Source: Symbiodinium sp. CCMP2592 (taxonomy: Eukaryota; Sar; Dinophyceae; Suessiales; Symbiodiniaceae). From it: DNA of 64,000 bases. The notes beneath the pieces are model-generated. The model had not been told where the DNA came from. It worked only from the letters and a program-made list of their open reading frames with translations, and did no database searches. Positions 9,867 to 21,214 of this stretch are shown in pieces; positions within the stretch are counted from its first letter, which is position 1; each line of letters opens with the position of its first letter. Location: NCBI GenBank assembly GCA_905221615.1, contig CAJNDT010002780.1:558001-622000 (forward strand). The letters are read 5' to 3'. The position numbers were made by a program, and so were the translations under genes.

Positions 9867-10680
9867 TTAGACAGTGATTTCAAATCCACATGAAGTCTGC
9901 CGCGCTGCCAGGGGGCGGAAGTGAAGGTCTTGCACATCCCGCTGATGACCACCCCGCCGCTGGTGTTGATTCATGGTAATCTTCTTGTAAGCCCAGAGTT
10001 CAGGACTCGCAAAATCCTACGCAGACTCTTGAGCGGGGTCAGGTGTTTCTGGCTTTCTCTCCGGAACCTTCCGCGGCCAATCTGCGTGCATGCCTATATA
10101 GAATGTCAAGATCCAGGCTCAATCCCCCACTTGCACTCTGAGGCAAGATCCGCAGGGCACTGGAGCCCTGACGCTTATCGAGTATTTCCAGATCCCCTTT
10201 CCCAGGTCGGGCTGGGAAGGATGGCAAGCCCCGCAAGCCCTGGAGCCACGTTCTATTGGTGAGTGCAACATGCTGTTGGAAATCTCTGGTAATTTGCATC
10301 TCGGGAGTCTGCTGTCGAAGCAGTCTACACCCTTAACCGGTTGGCCTAATTCAGGACGGTTCCCCTCGAGTTCTTTTGGATCGTGGTGGTGGCACCTTAC
10401 TGTAGCCTCGGTTTCGGCGGGGCTCTTGTGCAAACCCTGCACCCGATCGGCGGCCCCATCCTGAATCCGAAGCTCCTGAATCCCCGAATGCACGCCGAAA
10501 GCAATCTCTGGCAACCACGGTGCAATCTAGCTCTTCCCCAGCTTCCGACTGACCTGCAGGGTGGGCCGAAAATCGGTGATAAACGTCACTGCCTGGGCTC
10601 GGGGGGATTTCTCGAAGCGTTGGGACAGGACTTGAGGTTGTGAAAGCATCGGATGAAAGTCATTGCTCCAACGAAAAAAT
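9867..10680. other. No gene recognised
   Basis: GC-rich DNA with frames open on both strands (up to about 130 codons) but no recognisable motif, repeat or paired splice sites. Confidence 0.35.
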
Positions 10681-10683
10681 ATC

Positions 10684-10698
10684 TATACATATATATAT

Positions 10699-10744
<46 letters not shown>

Positions 10745-11020
10745 TATATAATTATATGTCTTCATTATCTTAGACGTTTTTGGGGCCACGCGAGCAGAGC
10801 TGAGCGCGTTTCGCCGCAGAGGTACTGCTTCCCTTCAGTCTCGGGGGTTTGTTGAAAGCAGCTTGCAATGCCATGGGCTCCTTATTGTATTATACTATAT
10901 AGTATAATTGAGGTTGTTTGTTTAATATACAATATTCAATTTTGTTTAATGTAACAATTTAATGAATATAATATACTCTTAAATATATTAACATAACATA
11001 TAGAATTACAGTATATCGTT
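10684..11020. repeat. (TA)n tract and AT-rich flank
   Basis: Nearly pure TA dinucleotide at 10684-10757. Further AT-rich palindromic stretches lie at about 10885-11015, such as ATTATACTATATAGTATAAT. Confidence 0.8.
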
Positions 11021-12400
11021 GGCTACACCCCGACCCCTGCACATCGCCGGTGCCTGGACGAACCCGCCCGGCCTTCCCCGGGCTGACTTAGCCAGAGTTT
11101 CTTTCTCAGTTGCTTTATGGACTTAGATGAAATCATATAGGTAATTGCTAAGGCCCCTATACCATAGTATCCTTGTAGCTTCCTTATAGTAGCCCTTGTA
11201 GAATGTGTGTTAATATGTAGTATACTGTCAGATGTAATATTGACATAGTATCAAGCAGCAGACCACAACATGTCACAAGAACCCCAAAGCAACAGCAGAC
11301 AGTGGCAGTTTTCGCGACCAGTCTCGTCATACTGATACTCTGCTAGACATAGCAGCCACAGTATTGAATGTCGAAAGTGTTGACAGAAAGTTGGACGTCG
11401 GGCATGCGGTTTCTTTAAGGTGAAGTTTCAACAGCTAGTTTCCAGACTGAGTGGATCCCTTTCGAACGGCCGCTAGCTATTTATTGCGCAGCGGAGCTGT
11501 TTGTCCATGGCGGTAGTAGCGATCAGCCAGCCTAAACCCCTAATGGGCCCTAAACATAAATCAGGCAACCTGCCTGCTGCAAGTTGTAGGGAGGCTGTTG
11601 GAACTAGATTGAGCGCCAGAACCTAATTTATGGGATTGTTGTGTTGAGCTTTGCTGTACCATACCTATAAAGATATAGATATAGGTATAGCATAGGGGCT
11701 ACAGTTTTGCCGCTGAGTCTTTGAGCAAGTCCTTCGCGAAACAGCCGGCGTCCTTCTCCTTGAACCTTATAGGCTGGGAGGGATGGTGAATGCAGCAATC
11801 CGACATTCCGGGATCATCTGTGAACTGAAACCCCAGCAATCTGCCAAGAACAGTTCCAATTTTGTTCTTTTCTGCCCCTGTCAGTGGAGGCGAGGGCGAA
11901 GACAAGGTTGGCGGGGCGGGCAGACAGTTGGAGCTGGTGAAGAGTTCTGAGTCCCTCGGAGTTTGTTCGTGAAGTTATGCGTCACGGGATCGCCACGCTC
12001 CGCATGTTCCTTGCCGGGGCAGTGCCCTACAGGTGAAACTGCAGCAGAAGTACATGAGCTATGAGTTCGACCTGCGGCGATGCGAAGGGAAGCAGGTGTG
12101 TTCAGTGCTGTGTCACGAAGTGTCAATACAAACTTGGGTCTTATCGTTGTAGCAGACCTCTTTCGCAGATGCCGTGGCAGACCCTGTTCGCTGAAGTTGC
12201 TGTGAACCGGAGCAGACGCACGTCCCCTCCGTTGTCACTAAGCTGTTGAATTCCCCCAGCTCCTGTTCTCCATGCCCTAAACCCTAACCCCGAAACCCGA
12301 AAACCCCTAAATCCTAAATGCAATGTGTAGCGGAGAAGCTGCCGCTCGTAGAGGTCGTGGCTCTGGTGATGGTGGGGGTGGTGTTGGGTTGTCCTCGTCC
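11021..12400. other. No gene recognised
   Basis: Mixed-composition DNA. A short CCCTAAA block lies at 12275-12320. No supported exon. Confidence 0.35.
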
Positions 12401-12401
12401 C

Positions 12402-12487
12402 ATAAATCATGGAGAGAAATCATATGGAGGTTATCATATTAAATATACTATATAATAACCTATATACGATTCCTCTCCATTATTTAT
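12402..12487. repeat. AT-rich hairpin element
   Basis: ATAAATCATGGAGAG at the left pairs with CTCTCCATTATTTAT at the right, and an inner GGTTAT pairs with ATAACC. About 86 bp in total. Confidence 0.65.
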
Positions 12488-12604
12488 AGTCGTGGTGGTC
12501 GCGGTTCTGGTCTTGGTCCTTGTCCTCGTCGTGTTTGTCTTCCTCACACCCTCGTGCTGAAGCTGATTTTCTGCTCATGCAGTGTTCGCAGAATAGCCCC
12601 AGGC

Positions 12605-13114
12605 ATGGAGTTTAGCTTCCCCTCCTTGATTTCGCTGTTCTTCATTTCGCTGTGCTTGGTGTCGAAGCTGGTGGTATGCTTACAATGCTACCTGAGCCGA
12701 TTGCAAGAACGAGATGTGATTTCATTGGCAACAGCACCGCAACCGGATCCGTTGGATCTGGAGACAGAGAAGTGCGGCATATCCGAAGCTTGCAGAGTTT
12801 GGGCTTCCGGCAAGATCACTTCACCCGAGCCGCGAATGCTTGAGTTCCACCGCATTCTTGTGAACGGGACCGAGGTGAACTGGTCCAAGGTGGGTCAGCC
12901 AGAGCACAAGCAGGCCGTTCCTCGTACCCAGGCCGACACGCAGCCCTGTGCATGCTGCTTGGACGACTTCCATGCTGACAGTCAGGTCGCCTTTCTTCCC
13001 TGTGGTCACATGTTCCATGAACCATGTATCGCACGGTGGTCTGTCTCTGGGTCAGTGGGTACTGGCAACACGACCTGCCCGGTGTGCCGGACTCCGTTCC
13101 ATGCCGAAGTTTGA
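12605..13114 (+). CDS. RING-H2 finger protein with N-terminal membrane anchor (probable E3 ubiquitin ligase)
   Basis: This 169-aa frame starts at ATG 12605. The frame is open a little upstream, but only from non-ATG codons. Residues 3-26 are strongly hydrophobic (FSFPSLISLFFISLCLV..), a likely signal anchor or transmembrane helix. The C-terminal third is a complete C3H2C3 RING: C115-x2-C118, C133-G-H135, H138-x2-C141, C158-P-V-C161, with the usual W145 four residues after C141. RING-H2 proteins bind an E2 enzyme and move ubiquitin to substrates, and membrane-anchored small ones usually act at the secretory pathway or plasma membrane. The stop TGA follows the RING by eight residues. There is no intron within the frame, unlike the neighbouring gene fragments. 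The CAG at about 12580 could be an acceptor from an upstream exon. Substrate unknown. Confidence 0.75.
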   Translation: MEFSFPSLISLFFISLCLVSKLVVCLQCYLSRLQERDVISLATAPQPDPLDLETEKCGISEACRVWASGKITSPEPRMLEFHRILVNGTEVNWSKVGQPEHKQAVPRTQADTQPCACCLDDFHADSQVAFLPCGHMFHEPCIARWSVSGSVGTGNTTCPVCRTPFHAEV

Positions 13115-13580
13115 CAACTCCATAAAGATCAAGCTGATGACTCGATAGACTTACGGGTACTTGATGCCCAAGGCTAGATATGAATCCATGCTTCTTGTGC
13201 CGTCGTAGAGTTAGGGTCTGCATCCACAGGGTTGCATGCGGAGCATGCTTCCCAACTGGAGCGCGACATTTAAAGACGGTGTTGCAGTGTTTTAATTTGA
13301 GCCTTCCCTGTCAGCTTGGACAGTACAGGCTTTGTGAAGAATGTTGACTGCTATGAACCTCTATGGTGCTTCCGCTCTTTGCGGTCTGCTACAGGAAGAC
13401 GGTAGTAGTGACTGATGATGCTAGGATATCGTATTGTTGTTATGTTGCACCGTAGATTTTTCTCATGTTACATGATGGTTAGTTTGGTCAGCGAGTTGAG
13501 TCACTTTATACTTTCATACTTCCTCATCTTGAATGAGTTTGTCTCGTGCAGTTCATATTCAGTTGTAAATCCTACTTAAG
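13115..13580. other. No gene recognised; 3' flank of the RING gene
   Basis: No open frame of note and no repeat; likely 3' untranslated and intergenic sequence. Confidence 0.35.
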
Positions 13581-13735
13581 GAAGTACCTATATGTATATA
13601 CATATACAATGTCCATATCTAGCTTACCTGTCTGTATAAATTTGTATATAGTCTCGTAGACCGATATGTATATAAGTATATACATATATATATATATACA
13701 TATGTATGTATACTTACCTACTATATGCAAAGATA
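13581..13735. repeat. TATG/TATA microsatellite
   Basis: Degenerate ATATGTATATACATATA units. Confidence 0.75.
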
Positions 13736-14049
13736 CCCATCTGTGTATGTGTATGCTTTCTACGAGCGAGGTCAGCCGAAGGCTGCCTTCCGCTGCAGCA
13801 GCAGAAGACTCGGTTCCTGAGTAGTGCCCTTCTGCCCCTTTTCAGCTCAGGGTACCCTTATGGTTTAGGGTTTAACAGAAAAGTAGGAAAACGGGTATCC
13901 TTGTTATTATTATTGTTATTATTATTTATGATTATTTTTATTATTATGAAGAGGCTACCCAGGAACCTAGAAGACGTCCGGGGGGCGGCTGCGTGGCGAC
14001 CCGGGGTCCTCGAAGAAAACTTCGCAGGTCCGAGCCTCCTTGGAGTCGC

Positions 14050-14335
14050 AGCTGTGTGCCTGCTATATGGTACCCTTAAAGGGATCCTTTTAAGGGTTCC
14101 TTAAAGGGATCTATAGGGGTTCTGTAAAGGGGTTTAGGGTTTAGGAGTTTCCGAAATTAGGGGTACCTTATTTTGGGGTCCTTATTCCCTATTTTCGGAA
14201 ACTCCCATATGAAGGGTGCTATAATGGGGCTAATAGGGTTCCCTCCAAGGGCTCTATAAGGGATCTATAGCGGTTTCATAGCAGGGTTCCCTGTAAGGGT
14301 TGTATAAGGGATCTATGGCGGTTTAATGTGGATAG
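14050..14335. repeat. AAAGGG/TTAAGG hairpin cluster containing a shortened F1 element
   Basis: 14145-14208 is an F1 element with a deleted centre (GAGTTTCCGAAATTAGGGG .. CCCTATTTTCGGAAACTCC). It is flanked by repeated units such as CCTTAAAGGGATC, AAGGGATCTATAGGGG and AAGGGATCTATGGCGG. The same unit type recurs near 34.3, 40.9 and 54.8 kb. Confidence 0.6.
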
Positions 14336-14503
14336 AGGTGCACATGATTTTGACCATGCCTGTGCTTGTATGTGTGTATGCGTGCATGTGTATGTACATA
14401 CATATATCAGATACAGGGATCATAACCATTCATGCATGTACCTGAACTGTGTCTTGTAGAACCTGCCCTACAACCCTGAGTTCACAGTACGATCTTCATA
14501 CTG

Positions 14504-14594
14504 CTGATGATATAAAACCTGCATTACCTTAAGGACATAAACTGTGGGAATCCTGGTATATTCCTTATTATGGGTCATGCAGGATTTATATAAT
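14504..14594. repeat. Hairpin element family F5, copy 1
   Basis: GATGATATAAAACCTGCATT at the left pairs with TGCAGGATTTATATAATC at the right. A related copy in the opposite orientation lies at 38421-38511. Confidence 0.7.
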
Positions 14595-15550
14595 CAAAGG
14601 TAGTAGGGCCTAGTCATTGCCTACCATGCGGAGACACTGGGCTCGGATCAGTTTGGGGCTATTCGGATCCTGAGTCCTGCAGCCCAGGACTTGGAGCCCT
14701 AAACTTAGTAGCTGAGTGGATACACTCTACACTTTTTGGGCTAACATTACACACTTCAAAACTGAAAGTGTACACCATTTGGGGCTTGTGAGCTCAACAA
14801 CTAAGTAAAGCCTGAAGTTCAAAAATTTGAACCCTGACATCCTGAGCACGGAGTCCCGAGCTTCGATGCCCAAAACCTTGTGGCCGTAGTCTTCAATCCC
14901 AAGCGCCGAGCCATTGATCCCTGAACCGTCAACCTGCATCTGGAATCGTACGCCCCAGTTAAGAGACCCGGCTGCTTGCACTTCGCCCCGGCATCCAGAC
15001 CTACGGCACCAACGGCAAGATTTGCACAAGGCCGAAGACCTCTCTGGAAAAGTGCAACAGAAGAGGTTACGGACGTGGCGGTTGGACTTTCCGTTGTACA
15101 ACTTGGTAAGACAAGTATGTGCCTATAGAAGCAGGTTGAGAGCTGATGTCCCCACTTTGCAAGGTCGGACACTGGGGACATCCTGCCGACGCAGACGCTC
15201 GGATGTGTGGTATTCAAGGTTCTGACTCTTGGGGTTTTGCAACTTTCTTTGGTTTGATTGTGCTGTTTTTGGAGGGATAGGATTTCTCATATTTTGTTTG
15301 TCTGCTTCAAATTCGAGGCATGCTAAACCCTAGAGCTGCAGAGAACGTACACGACTGCCACACTCCCAGAACGAAGGAAGTTCCACCACCTGACGATCCA
15401 GACAGTGACACCGGAGCCAATCGCCCAGTGGCTCTATGTCTTTCAGGATGGCAGTTAGCGTCTGATCTTAAAGTACAATAACCCTAAACACGAAGCCCTG
15501 AACCCTTAAGGTACTAAGGATTCTACCTTTCGGGGTTATTCTGCGCCTGA
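14595..15550. other. No gene recognised
   Basis: Overlapping short frames on both strands around 14.8-15.2 kb without a recognisable domain. Confidence 0.3.
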
Positions 15551-15555
15551 GCTGT

Positions 15556-15625
15556 GTGGCTGTGTGTGTGTGTGTGTCTGTCTGTCTGTTTGTCTGTGTG
15601 TCTCTGTGTGTGTGTGTGTGTGTGG
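15556..15625. repeat. GT/TGTC microsatellite
   Basis: (GT)n with interspersed TCTG units. Confidence 0.85.
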
Positions 15626-15639
15626 AGGAAGTAGGGTCC

Positions 15640-16425
15640 CGTCCGCACCCTTCAGACTGCGTATGAAGAGGGAAGAGCAAGGGTTTAGGGTTTAGGGTCT
15701 TCAGGGTTTAGGGCTGGGGCTTGAAGCTTAATGTTGAGGGTTAGGTGGGCCGGGGACGTTACACTGTGTGTACCGGTGGATGCAATTTGCTTAACATTCG
15801 ACGTGCACGTCACGCTTGCAAGACATTCACGTGACCGTGGGCTGCATGCACCTCCCTAGCGTCTGCACTACTCCCACTAGTGCGTTTCCAGCACATGCAC
15901 CGAGCCTGCACACATCGGCAATTCGAAAGCATTCAGGTTGCATACACATTGCACGGTGCTTTTTAATGATCCGCGCGCAGAGCTAGCTACTGTGCGTACT
16001 TTGTTCATCGCATTCTCGTTTCAGTAGCGCATCAGTAGCACTGATTTTGGCGTTGGCACTGGATGGCAGAACAGGGCGGCGCACGAAGTGCTGTGAGAAA
16101 AGCACCTGCGCATCAGCATGTGCAGAGCCCGGGCCGGCTTCGAAGCAACACGTAGCTTGCAACGCCTGTGATGCCAAGGCCAGGCATGACAGACAAAGCT
16201 TCTTTCGCAGAGGCCCTCGGCTGGTTGATGCTTCGGAGTTTCGCGATATGCAGCTTCGAGGGGCAGAGCTCAGGGTCTGAAGGTCTGAAGTTTCAGTTGA
16301 TACGTTGATCGCGTCTTCAGTGACAGGCTTCGCACTGCAGGACTATGGTTTTTGGAATGGTTTTGCAGGCCCTGATGAACGGGCCTGTCGAACAATGATT
16401 AGGATGTTGCTAACGGCCGCGGCGA
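15640..16425. other. No gene recognised
   Basis: A short TTTAGGG block (15680-15710), then GC-rich sequence. A frame at 16047-16280 is open but without a known motif. Confidence 0.3.
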
Positions 16426-16429
16426 TGTT

Positions 16430-16505
16430 GTTGGCGACGATGATGATGCCGATGACGATAACGACGACGAGGATGATGATGATGATGATGATAATTTTGA
16501 TGACA
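16430..16505. repeat. GATGATG triplet microsatellite
   Basis: Tandem GATGATGAT and ACGACGACG triplets. Confidence 0.75.
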
Positions 16506-16807
16506 TTAAAGATGCAGTGTAGGTGTGCGCGAGACGAGAGCCCCTTTTTCGCCGCGGGCGAAGAAGTGAAGAAGATGATGACGATAATAATGATTATGAC
16601 CTTGTTGACGTGCGGATTCGGGTAGATAGTCGACTGCTATGCTCTATCGGTCATTGTGGCGGATGTGTAGGGTTTAGCTTTTGAAGGGTTGTCGTGAAGA
16701 TTAGCCTTCTTGTGTTGTTTTCCGTTTGGAGACAGGCACTGACTTGCTTCGGTTCCGCATGGTTTTCACCCTTTCGGGCTTTGTGTCTCCCCTTACGTCC
16801 TGTCCAG

Positions 16808-16893
16808 ATACTTTGGATCGTGGACATCTCGGCCCCCGCGAAAAGCTGGGAGAACCTCACAGAGCTGCTCGCCTTCTTCTCTGATTCAATTGG
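16808..16893 (+). CDS. Exon-like island (ILWIVDISAPAKSWENL..)
   Basis: The acceptor CCTGTCCAG ends at 16807 and the donor GTCCTT starts at 16894 (phase 0 in, phase 2 out). The peptide ILWIVDISAPAKSWENLTEL continues LAFFSDSIG. Family unknown. Confidence 0.35.
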
Positions 16894-17039
16894 GTCCTTC
16901 GGGTCTCGGTGTTTTTCTGTTGCGGTAGGGTAGTGAATGCTCGCGTTTGGGATCGACCCCTGTGCGGCTTACGACTTGGTCTTGGGGAATTGCTCTGAGG
17001 GCCGTGAAGATCATGACCGATTCCTTCGCGGTGGGGACG

Positions 17040-17094
17040 GCAGCATGGCAGCAAACAATGTGGCAGATATTCAACTCGAGAACACTTCGGGTTG
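17040..17094 (+). CDS. Exon-like island (MAANNVADIQLENTSG)
   Basis: An ATG at 17046 begins MAANNVADIQLENTSG, followed by the donor-like GTTGGC. The 5' end of the island is not defined. It could be a first coding exon, but an overlapping longer frame makes this uncertain. Confidence 0.22.
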
Positions 17095-17540
17095 GCCTGA
17101 TTCCGGCTGTTTTGGGGCTCTCTTGTTGCATCGTTTCTGGATGGCCGTCTCTGCAGCATCAAGACCAAGCGAAGTGTAGACTAGAGGTTGGTCTCAACTT
17201 CCACCAGTGCCATGTCATTGCTGCCATTGGCCACTGCGAGAGGTTGAACTTGTATTCTTGGACTTGCTAGATTTAGCCCGTCACTGGCCGCTGCCTGCAC
17301 TCCCCACGCTTCAAGAGGATTCTAGGGAATTGGATTTGTGCTGGGCATGCTTGCTACTGGTACTGTCTTGTCTCGGGACATCTTTGGCAAAAGTTAGCGC
17401 TCCTCGGCAAGTGCGAGGTAGGCATCCCTGAACTAACGTGAGAACCAGGGAGGGAGGCCCAGAAGTGTGCAGACTTTCAGGTGGACGAGTTGGCAAAGAT
17501 CCGGAACGGCACGGCCGTCTGAGACATCGAATCATGCAAT

Positions 17541-17642
17541 ATAGGGGTCTACATAATTACCACTACTATTTTGAGGGTTCCTAATTATAAATATAGTATC
17601 ATGGGCCCCAAAACCGTATTCTAATTATTAAGGCCCCCATAG
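17541..17642. repeat. Hairpin element family F2
   Basis: ATAGGGGTCTACATAATTACC at the left, TTTTGAGGGTTCCTAATTATA in the centre and CTAATTATTAAGGCCCCCAT at the right. Confidence 0.75.
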
Positions 17643-17726
17643 CATATCGTAGGGTCGTAGACATATACCGCGACTGTGGGACTCCCCAGGTTCCTTTACC
17701 TTCGACGCTACTGTCATGGAGTACTA

Positions 17727-17804
17727 TATGGGTGGTTGTCAAAATTAGGGTCCCTTTTTGGGGTACCCTAAATAATAGGTGCCGTACCCTAGAAACCACC
17801 CATA
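17727..17804. repeat. F1-like hairpin element
   Basis: TATGGGTGGTT and AACCACCCATA form the outer arms. Inside are AAAATTAGGGTCCC and GGGGTACCCTAAATAATAGG, as in F1, but the outer arm differs from the other copies. Confidence 0.6.
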
Positions 17805-18420
17805 TTGCTATCCGATGGCATGATATGATCGGCTTAGCTGTAAACAACTCGCGTAGGATCTGGGCCCCGCAGTCTTCATAAACCCTGAGAGATGCTGGCC
17901 GCGAGAGGGAAAAGGGAGTCTCGCGTCCTGCTCTGCAGCGAGCGTCTCGTCCAAAAGCGTAGGCCATGTGGACCTGTCCAAGATTGATGGCCCAGTCCAC
18001 TTGAGCAATTAGACGTACTATTGTCGCTGAGGAAAGTCCTGCCGAGCGGCAGTGCTAATGCCACCGGTGCGTAGAAATTTCTGAAAGTCCCATTGCCACA
18101 ACTTTGAGCATCATGAGACTATCAAGCGTGTCGGGATTGCTACCCGACACACCTTCAAATGTTGTGAATGTCGACACTCTTCTAGACCCCCGTCATTCGG
18201 CCGTGCACCTGTCACACGATGAGCATCTTTTGCTCTCTTAGTCATTTCCGGATGGTTTACGTTTGTTGCTGTTTACAAGTGTTGGTAACTATCGTGGCTG
18301 TGTTTCCGTGGACAGTGCTCTTGGTACATGCACTGCTGGGAGGAAGTCATTCACTAGATTCACTGGAATTTTGCTCATTCACATTGCAGTTGTTGCTGAT
18401 ATCGCCGATGCCACTGCTGG
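17805..18420. other. No gene recognised
   Basis: No supported exon or repeat. The frame at 18219-18437 is hydrophobic but lacks any recognisable motif. Confidence 0.3.
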
Positions 18421-18424
18421 CCCA

Positions 18425-18455
18425 CCCTAAACCCTAAACCCTAAACCCTAAACCT
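18425..18455. repeat. Telomere-like CCCTAAA block
   Basis: Four perfect CCCTAAA units. Confidence 0.85.
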
Positions 18456-18822
18456 GGCCTGGGTAGGATGCAGGGAGACCAAACTCTGGACTGCAAGCCT
18501 AAACTGTGTCCCAGAAACAATAAACTGTAATACGGTAGTATGCAAAAACATAATATGCTGCACTGTACTATAATAACATCTATGGCTATGGCTTCGGACA
18601 CCTGGGCAAACCTGAACCCTGCACTTCCAGGAATCCCCCAACCAAGCCCTGTATCAGTCCCAGAAATAATACACCAATAAAAGACTCTAACATATTATGA
18701 TACAGCACAAAATACAAAAAACTATATACCATTCCAGACCCTAAACTTAAACCCAAAACCCTAGACCCCCCAGGGCAAACGGAAAAGAGGGTTCAAAAAA
18801 ATCAACAAAGACCCCCAGCCAG

Positions 18823-18920
18823 GCCGGTGACAAGAAGGCCCAGGCGCTGGCAAGCTACCTGGCGGTGCACGTCAAAGTGCTGCAGGAAGACCGAAAGGCT
18901 GCCCAAAGCCTCGACAGAAA
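18823..18920 (+). CDS. Exon-like island (AGDKKAQALASYLAVHV..)
   Basis: The acceptor CCCCAGCCAG ends at 18822. The peptide AGDKKAQALASYLAVHVKVL continues QEDRKAAQSLDRKG and is amphipathic. The AVHV core recurs in islands at 20910 and 29777, which hints at internal repeats. The donor is not clear, and a TTTAGGG block follows at once. Confidence 0.4.
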
Positions 18921-18924
18921 GGGG

Positions 18925-19100
18925 TTTAGGCTTTAGTGTAGGTGTAGGTTTTAGGCTTTAGTGTAGGTTTTAGGGTTAGGGTTTGGGGTTTAGGGTTTAG
19001 GGCTCAGAGTTTAGGGTTTAGGGTTCAGCGTTTAGAGTTTAGAGTTTAGGGTTTAGAGTTTAGGGTTTAGAGTTTAGGGTTTAGGGTTTACGGTTTAGGG
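18925..19100. repeat. Telomere-like TTTAGGG block, long
   Basis: About 175 bp of TTTAGGG with frequent variants (TTTAGAG, TTCAGCG, TTTGGGG). Confidence 0.85.
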
Positions 19101-19830
19101 GGGAGGTGTTTAAAGGGGGGGTCTAGGGGCGTTTTCCGGTGGGTTTTCGGGAGACTTCGGCGGATTTGGGATGAGGGGGTGAGTGGGTGTTATGGGGTCA
19201 GATGTGTGAGGTTTTAGGCTTGGGGTTTCAGGGTTTAGGGGGTATGAGAACAGTTGTAGGCTTTTCGTCAAGGCTAGCACTACAACCTTGGGTTCCATCG
19301 CCGTCTCGTCCGAGCATTGATCGTGGACAAGCTCGCTCGGAGATGAGCATCTCTCGGCTCTAGGCACGGGTCTCGTGAGAAAGCCTTCGAAAATTGGGAT
19401 CCCAAATAGGTATGAGCATAAGCGTTTTATAGGGATATCCCTACCTTATTGGCCTTCAGTATAAGGCGGTTTACATGGGATAGCTTTGCTTATGAATTAT
19501 GTGCTTTTGTGGCGCCCTATAAAACCCTTCTTCAGTAGTTAAGGAGGATGTCGGAATTTGGCCTGGGGGTTTGAGGATTTCGAGCTGCATGGCAACTGCT
19601 CGAATGGCATCGGACGTCTGGATCCTTATCTAGGCTGCTAGCAGCTGCTGAATCCCGAACCGATTTCCGTGACTTTGACTACTGTGGATCGTGCCTCTGT
19701 GAATGGTTGTGTCCTGTCTTCGATAAGCCTGTCCCACGTGCTGAGCCTGTTTATCGTCAGGGGCGAAAGGCAACTGCGTGCCACTTGATGCATCCCCGTC
19801 TAAGAGGAGTTAACCGCTAACCCACTGCAG

Positions 19831-19923
19831 TTGAACCAAGAACACAGAAGCCTAGACACAGCCGGGCAGGCCATTGAGAATCTCCCGAAGTCTTTGAGGG
19901 AGGTCGCCGCGCTGTACGGCGAG
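19831..19923 (+). CDS. Exon-like island, 31 codons, helical
   Basis: The acceptor CCCACTGCAG ends at 19830 and the donor GTGACA starts at 19924; phase 0 at both ends. The peptide begins LNQEHRSLDTAGQAIENLPK and ends SLREVAALYGE, with TPR-like spacing of small and hydrophobic residues. Confidence 0.45.
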
Positions 19924-20477
19924 GTGACACAGGGAAGCTTGCAGGGGAGTTTGTTGCTGTGGTTTATTGGCATTGCACTTGGGCTTCTGGTTGAATTTTG
20001 CGTTTGTGGTAATGCTGTAGCCTGCTCGAATCCAACTTACGCAGTCGACCGAAAGCTTTGAGCTCGAGCATACTAGAGTCTTCGAGCTTGACGCCCAACT
20101 GTGTTCATGCTTGAGATGTGATGGCATTCAGCCCCATCAGAGTCTCCGCAACCGCCAGGTGGGTGACAAAAGGGAGCAGGAGGATGTGATGAAGGACACG
20201 CTGTGCTGGGCACGTGATGTCAAGACCAACTGTACATAGGAATTAGATGGGATTAGACTACCTTTGTCCATTTGTGCTTGTGCGTTGCTTTGTACTTGTG
20301 TTGCGGTTTTCATGGTCTTGAAAGGGCTTCTGTGGGGTTGCCCTGAACCCGGGATTCTGCAGTATGGCTGCTTCAGACAGTCATCCTGCATAAGACCACG
20401 TACCTTACCACGGTTGAGGGAAGCAGGCTACATCTTATTCAGCAAGGAGCTTCGAAAGGGGCAGACTTCTGTGTAAG

Positions 20478-20594
20478 ATTGAGGGTTCGTATATAGATGA
20501 TGTTCTGAAGGACATTTTGGAGTTCCACCTCGCCAACGGCCAGAGGGAAGAGGTCAGGAACCTGCTGCCAATGAACATTGAATTCCTGGATAAG
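20478..20594 (+). CDS. Exon-like island, 39 codons
   Basis: The acceptor-like GTGTAAG ends at 20477 and the donor GTTCGG starts at 20595; phase 0 at both ends. The peptide IEGSYIDDVLKDILEFHLAN continues GQREEVRNLLPMNIEFLDK. This is one of the most protein-like islands in the region. Family unknown. Confidence 0.5.
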
Positions 20595-20909
20595 GTTCGG
20601 TGGTATTGGCCTGAACCCTGAGCCCTTCAGCAGCCCTCTGTCACAGCCTTTTGAGCTAAGGGTGTTGGGCGAAGATCTTGGCACGGTACGGTTCCTCTCG
20701 AGTTTTGCCATCTTCTCGACCTGTCAGAACCTACTTGCAACATGTGCGGCCAAGATCAGATCCTGCTGTTGTAGGACTCGGCGATGTTTCGACCGGCCGA
20801 TGTCAAAGCATCACTGAGTTGCCAGGTGAAAATTCTCAGCTCCACTCCTTGCCCCGGTCCCACCCGCCGAAGAAGGGTCTTGTCTCGGGCTCTGGACCAT
20901 TGCCCGCAG

Positions 20910-20981
20910 GCTGTGAAGGTGGAGCAAGAGATCCGGGATCAGGTGAAGGGCAACAAGAAGGAGGCTGCTACTGCCGTCCAT
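20910..20981 (+). CDS. Exon-like island, 24 codons
   Basis: The acceptor TTGCCCGCAG ends at 20909 and the donor GTTAGA starts at 20982; phase 0 at both ends. The peptide AVKVEQEIRDQVKGNKKEAA ends TAVH. Confidence 0.45.
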
Positions 20982-21118
20982 GTTAGACTGTTGCAGCAGC
21001 AACAGTCGCAGTGGTAGTAATAGCAGGAGTAGGAGTGTAAGAGGGGTAGGGGTAGGAGTGGGAGCAGGCGACGGCAATGACGAGTGCAACACAGTCGCTC
21101 AGCCCAGACGCTCTGCAG

Positions 21119-21214
21119 GAGCCTCCCTGCCTCCTCCGCCTTGCGGCCGTCTTCTACTCCATGAGCGCCATGGAGGGGGCCCGGACCCTCGTTGAGGAGG
21201 CACATGGCAGGAGT
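21119..21214 (+). CDS. Exon-like island (LLRLAAVFYSMSAMEGARTL)
   Basis: The acceptor CTCTGCAG ends at 21118. Phase 0 reading gives EPPCLLRLAAVFYSMSAMEG followed by ARTLVEEAHG. The 3' end is uncertain. It resembles islands at 23540 (ALKKARTFMKEDG) and 26146 (ALLRLVGACLSS). Confidence 0.38.
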
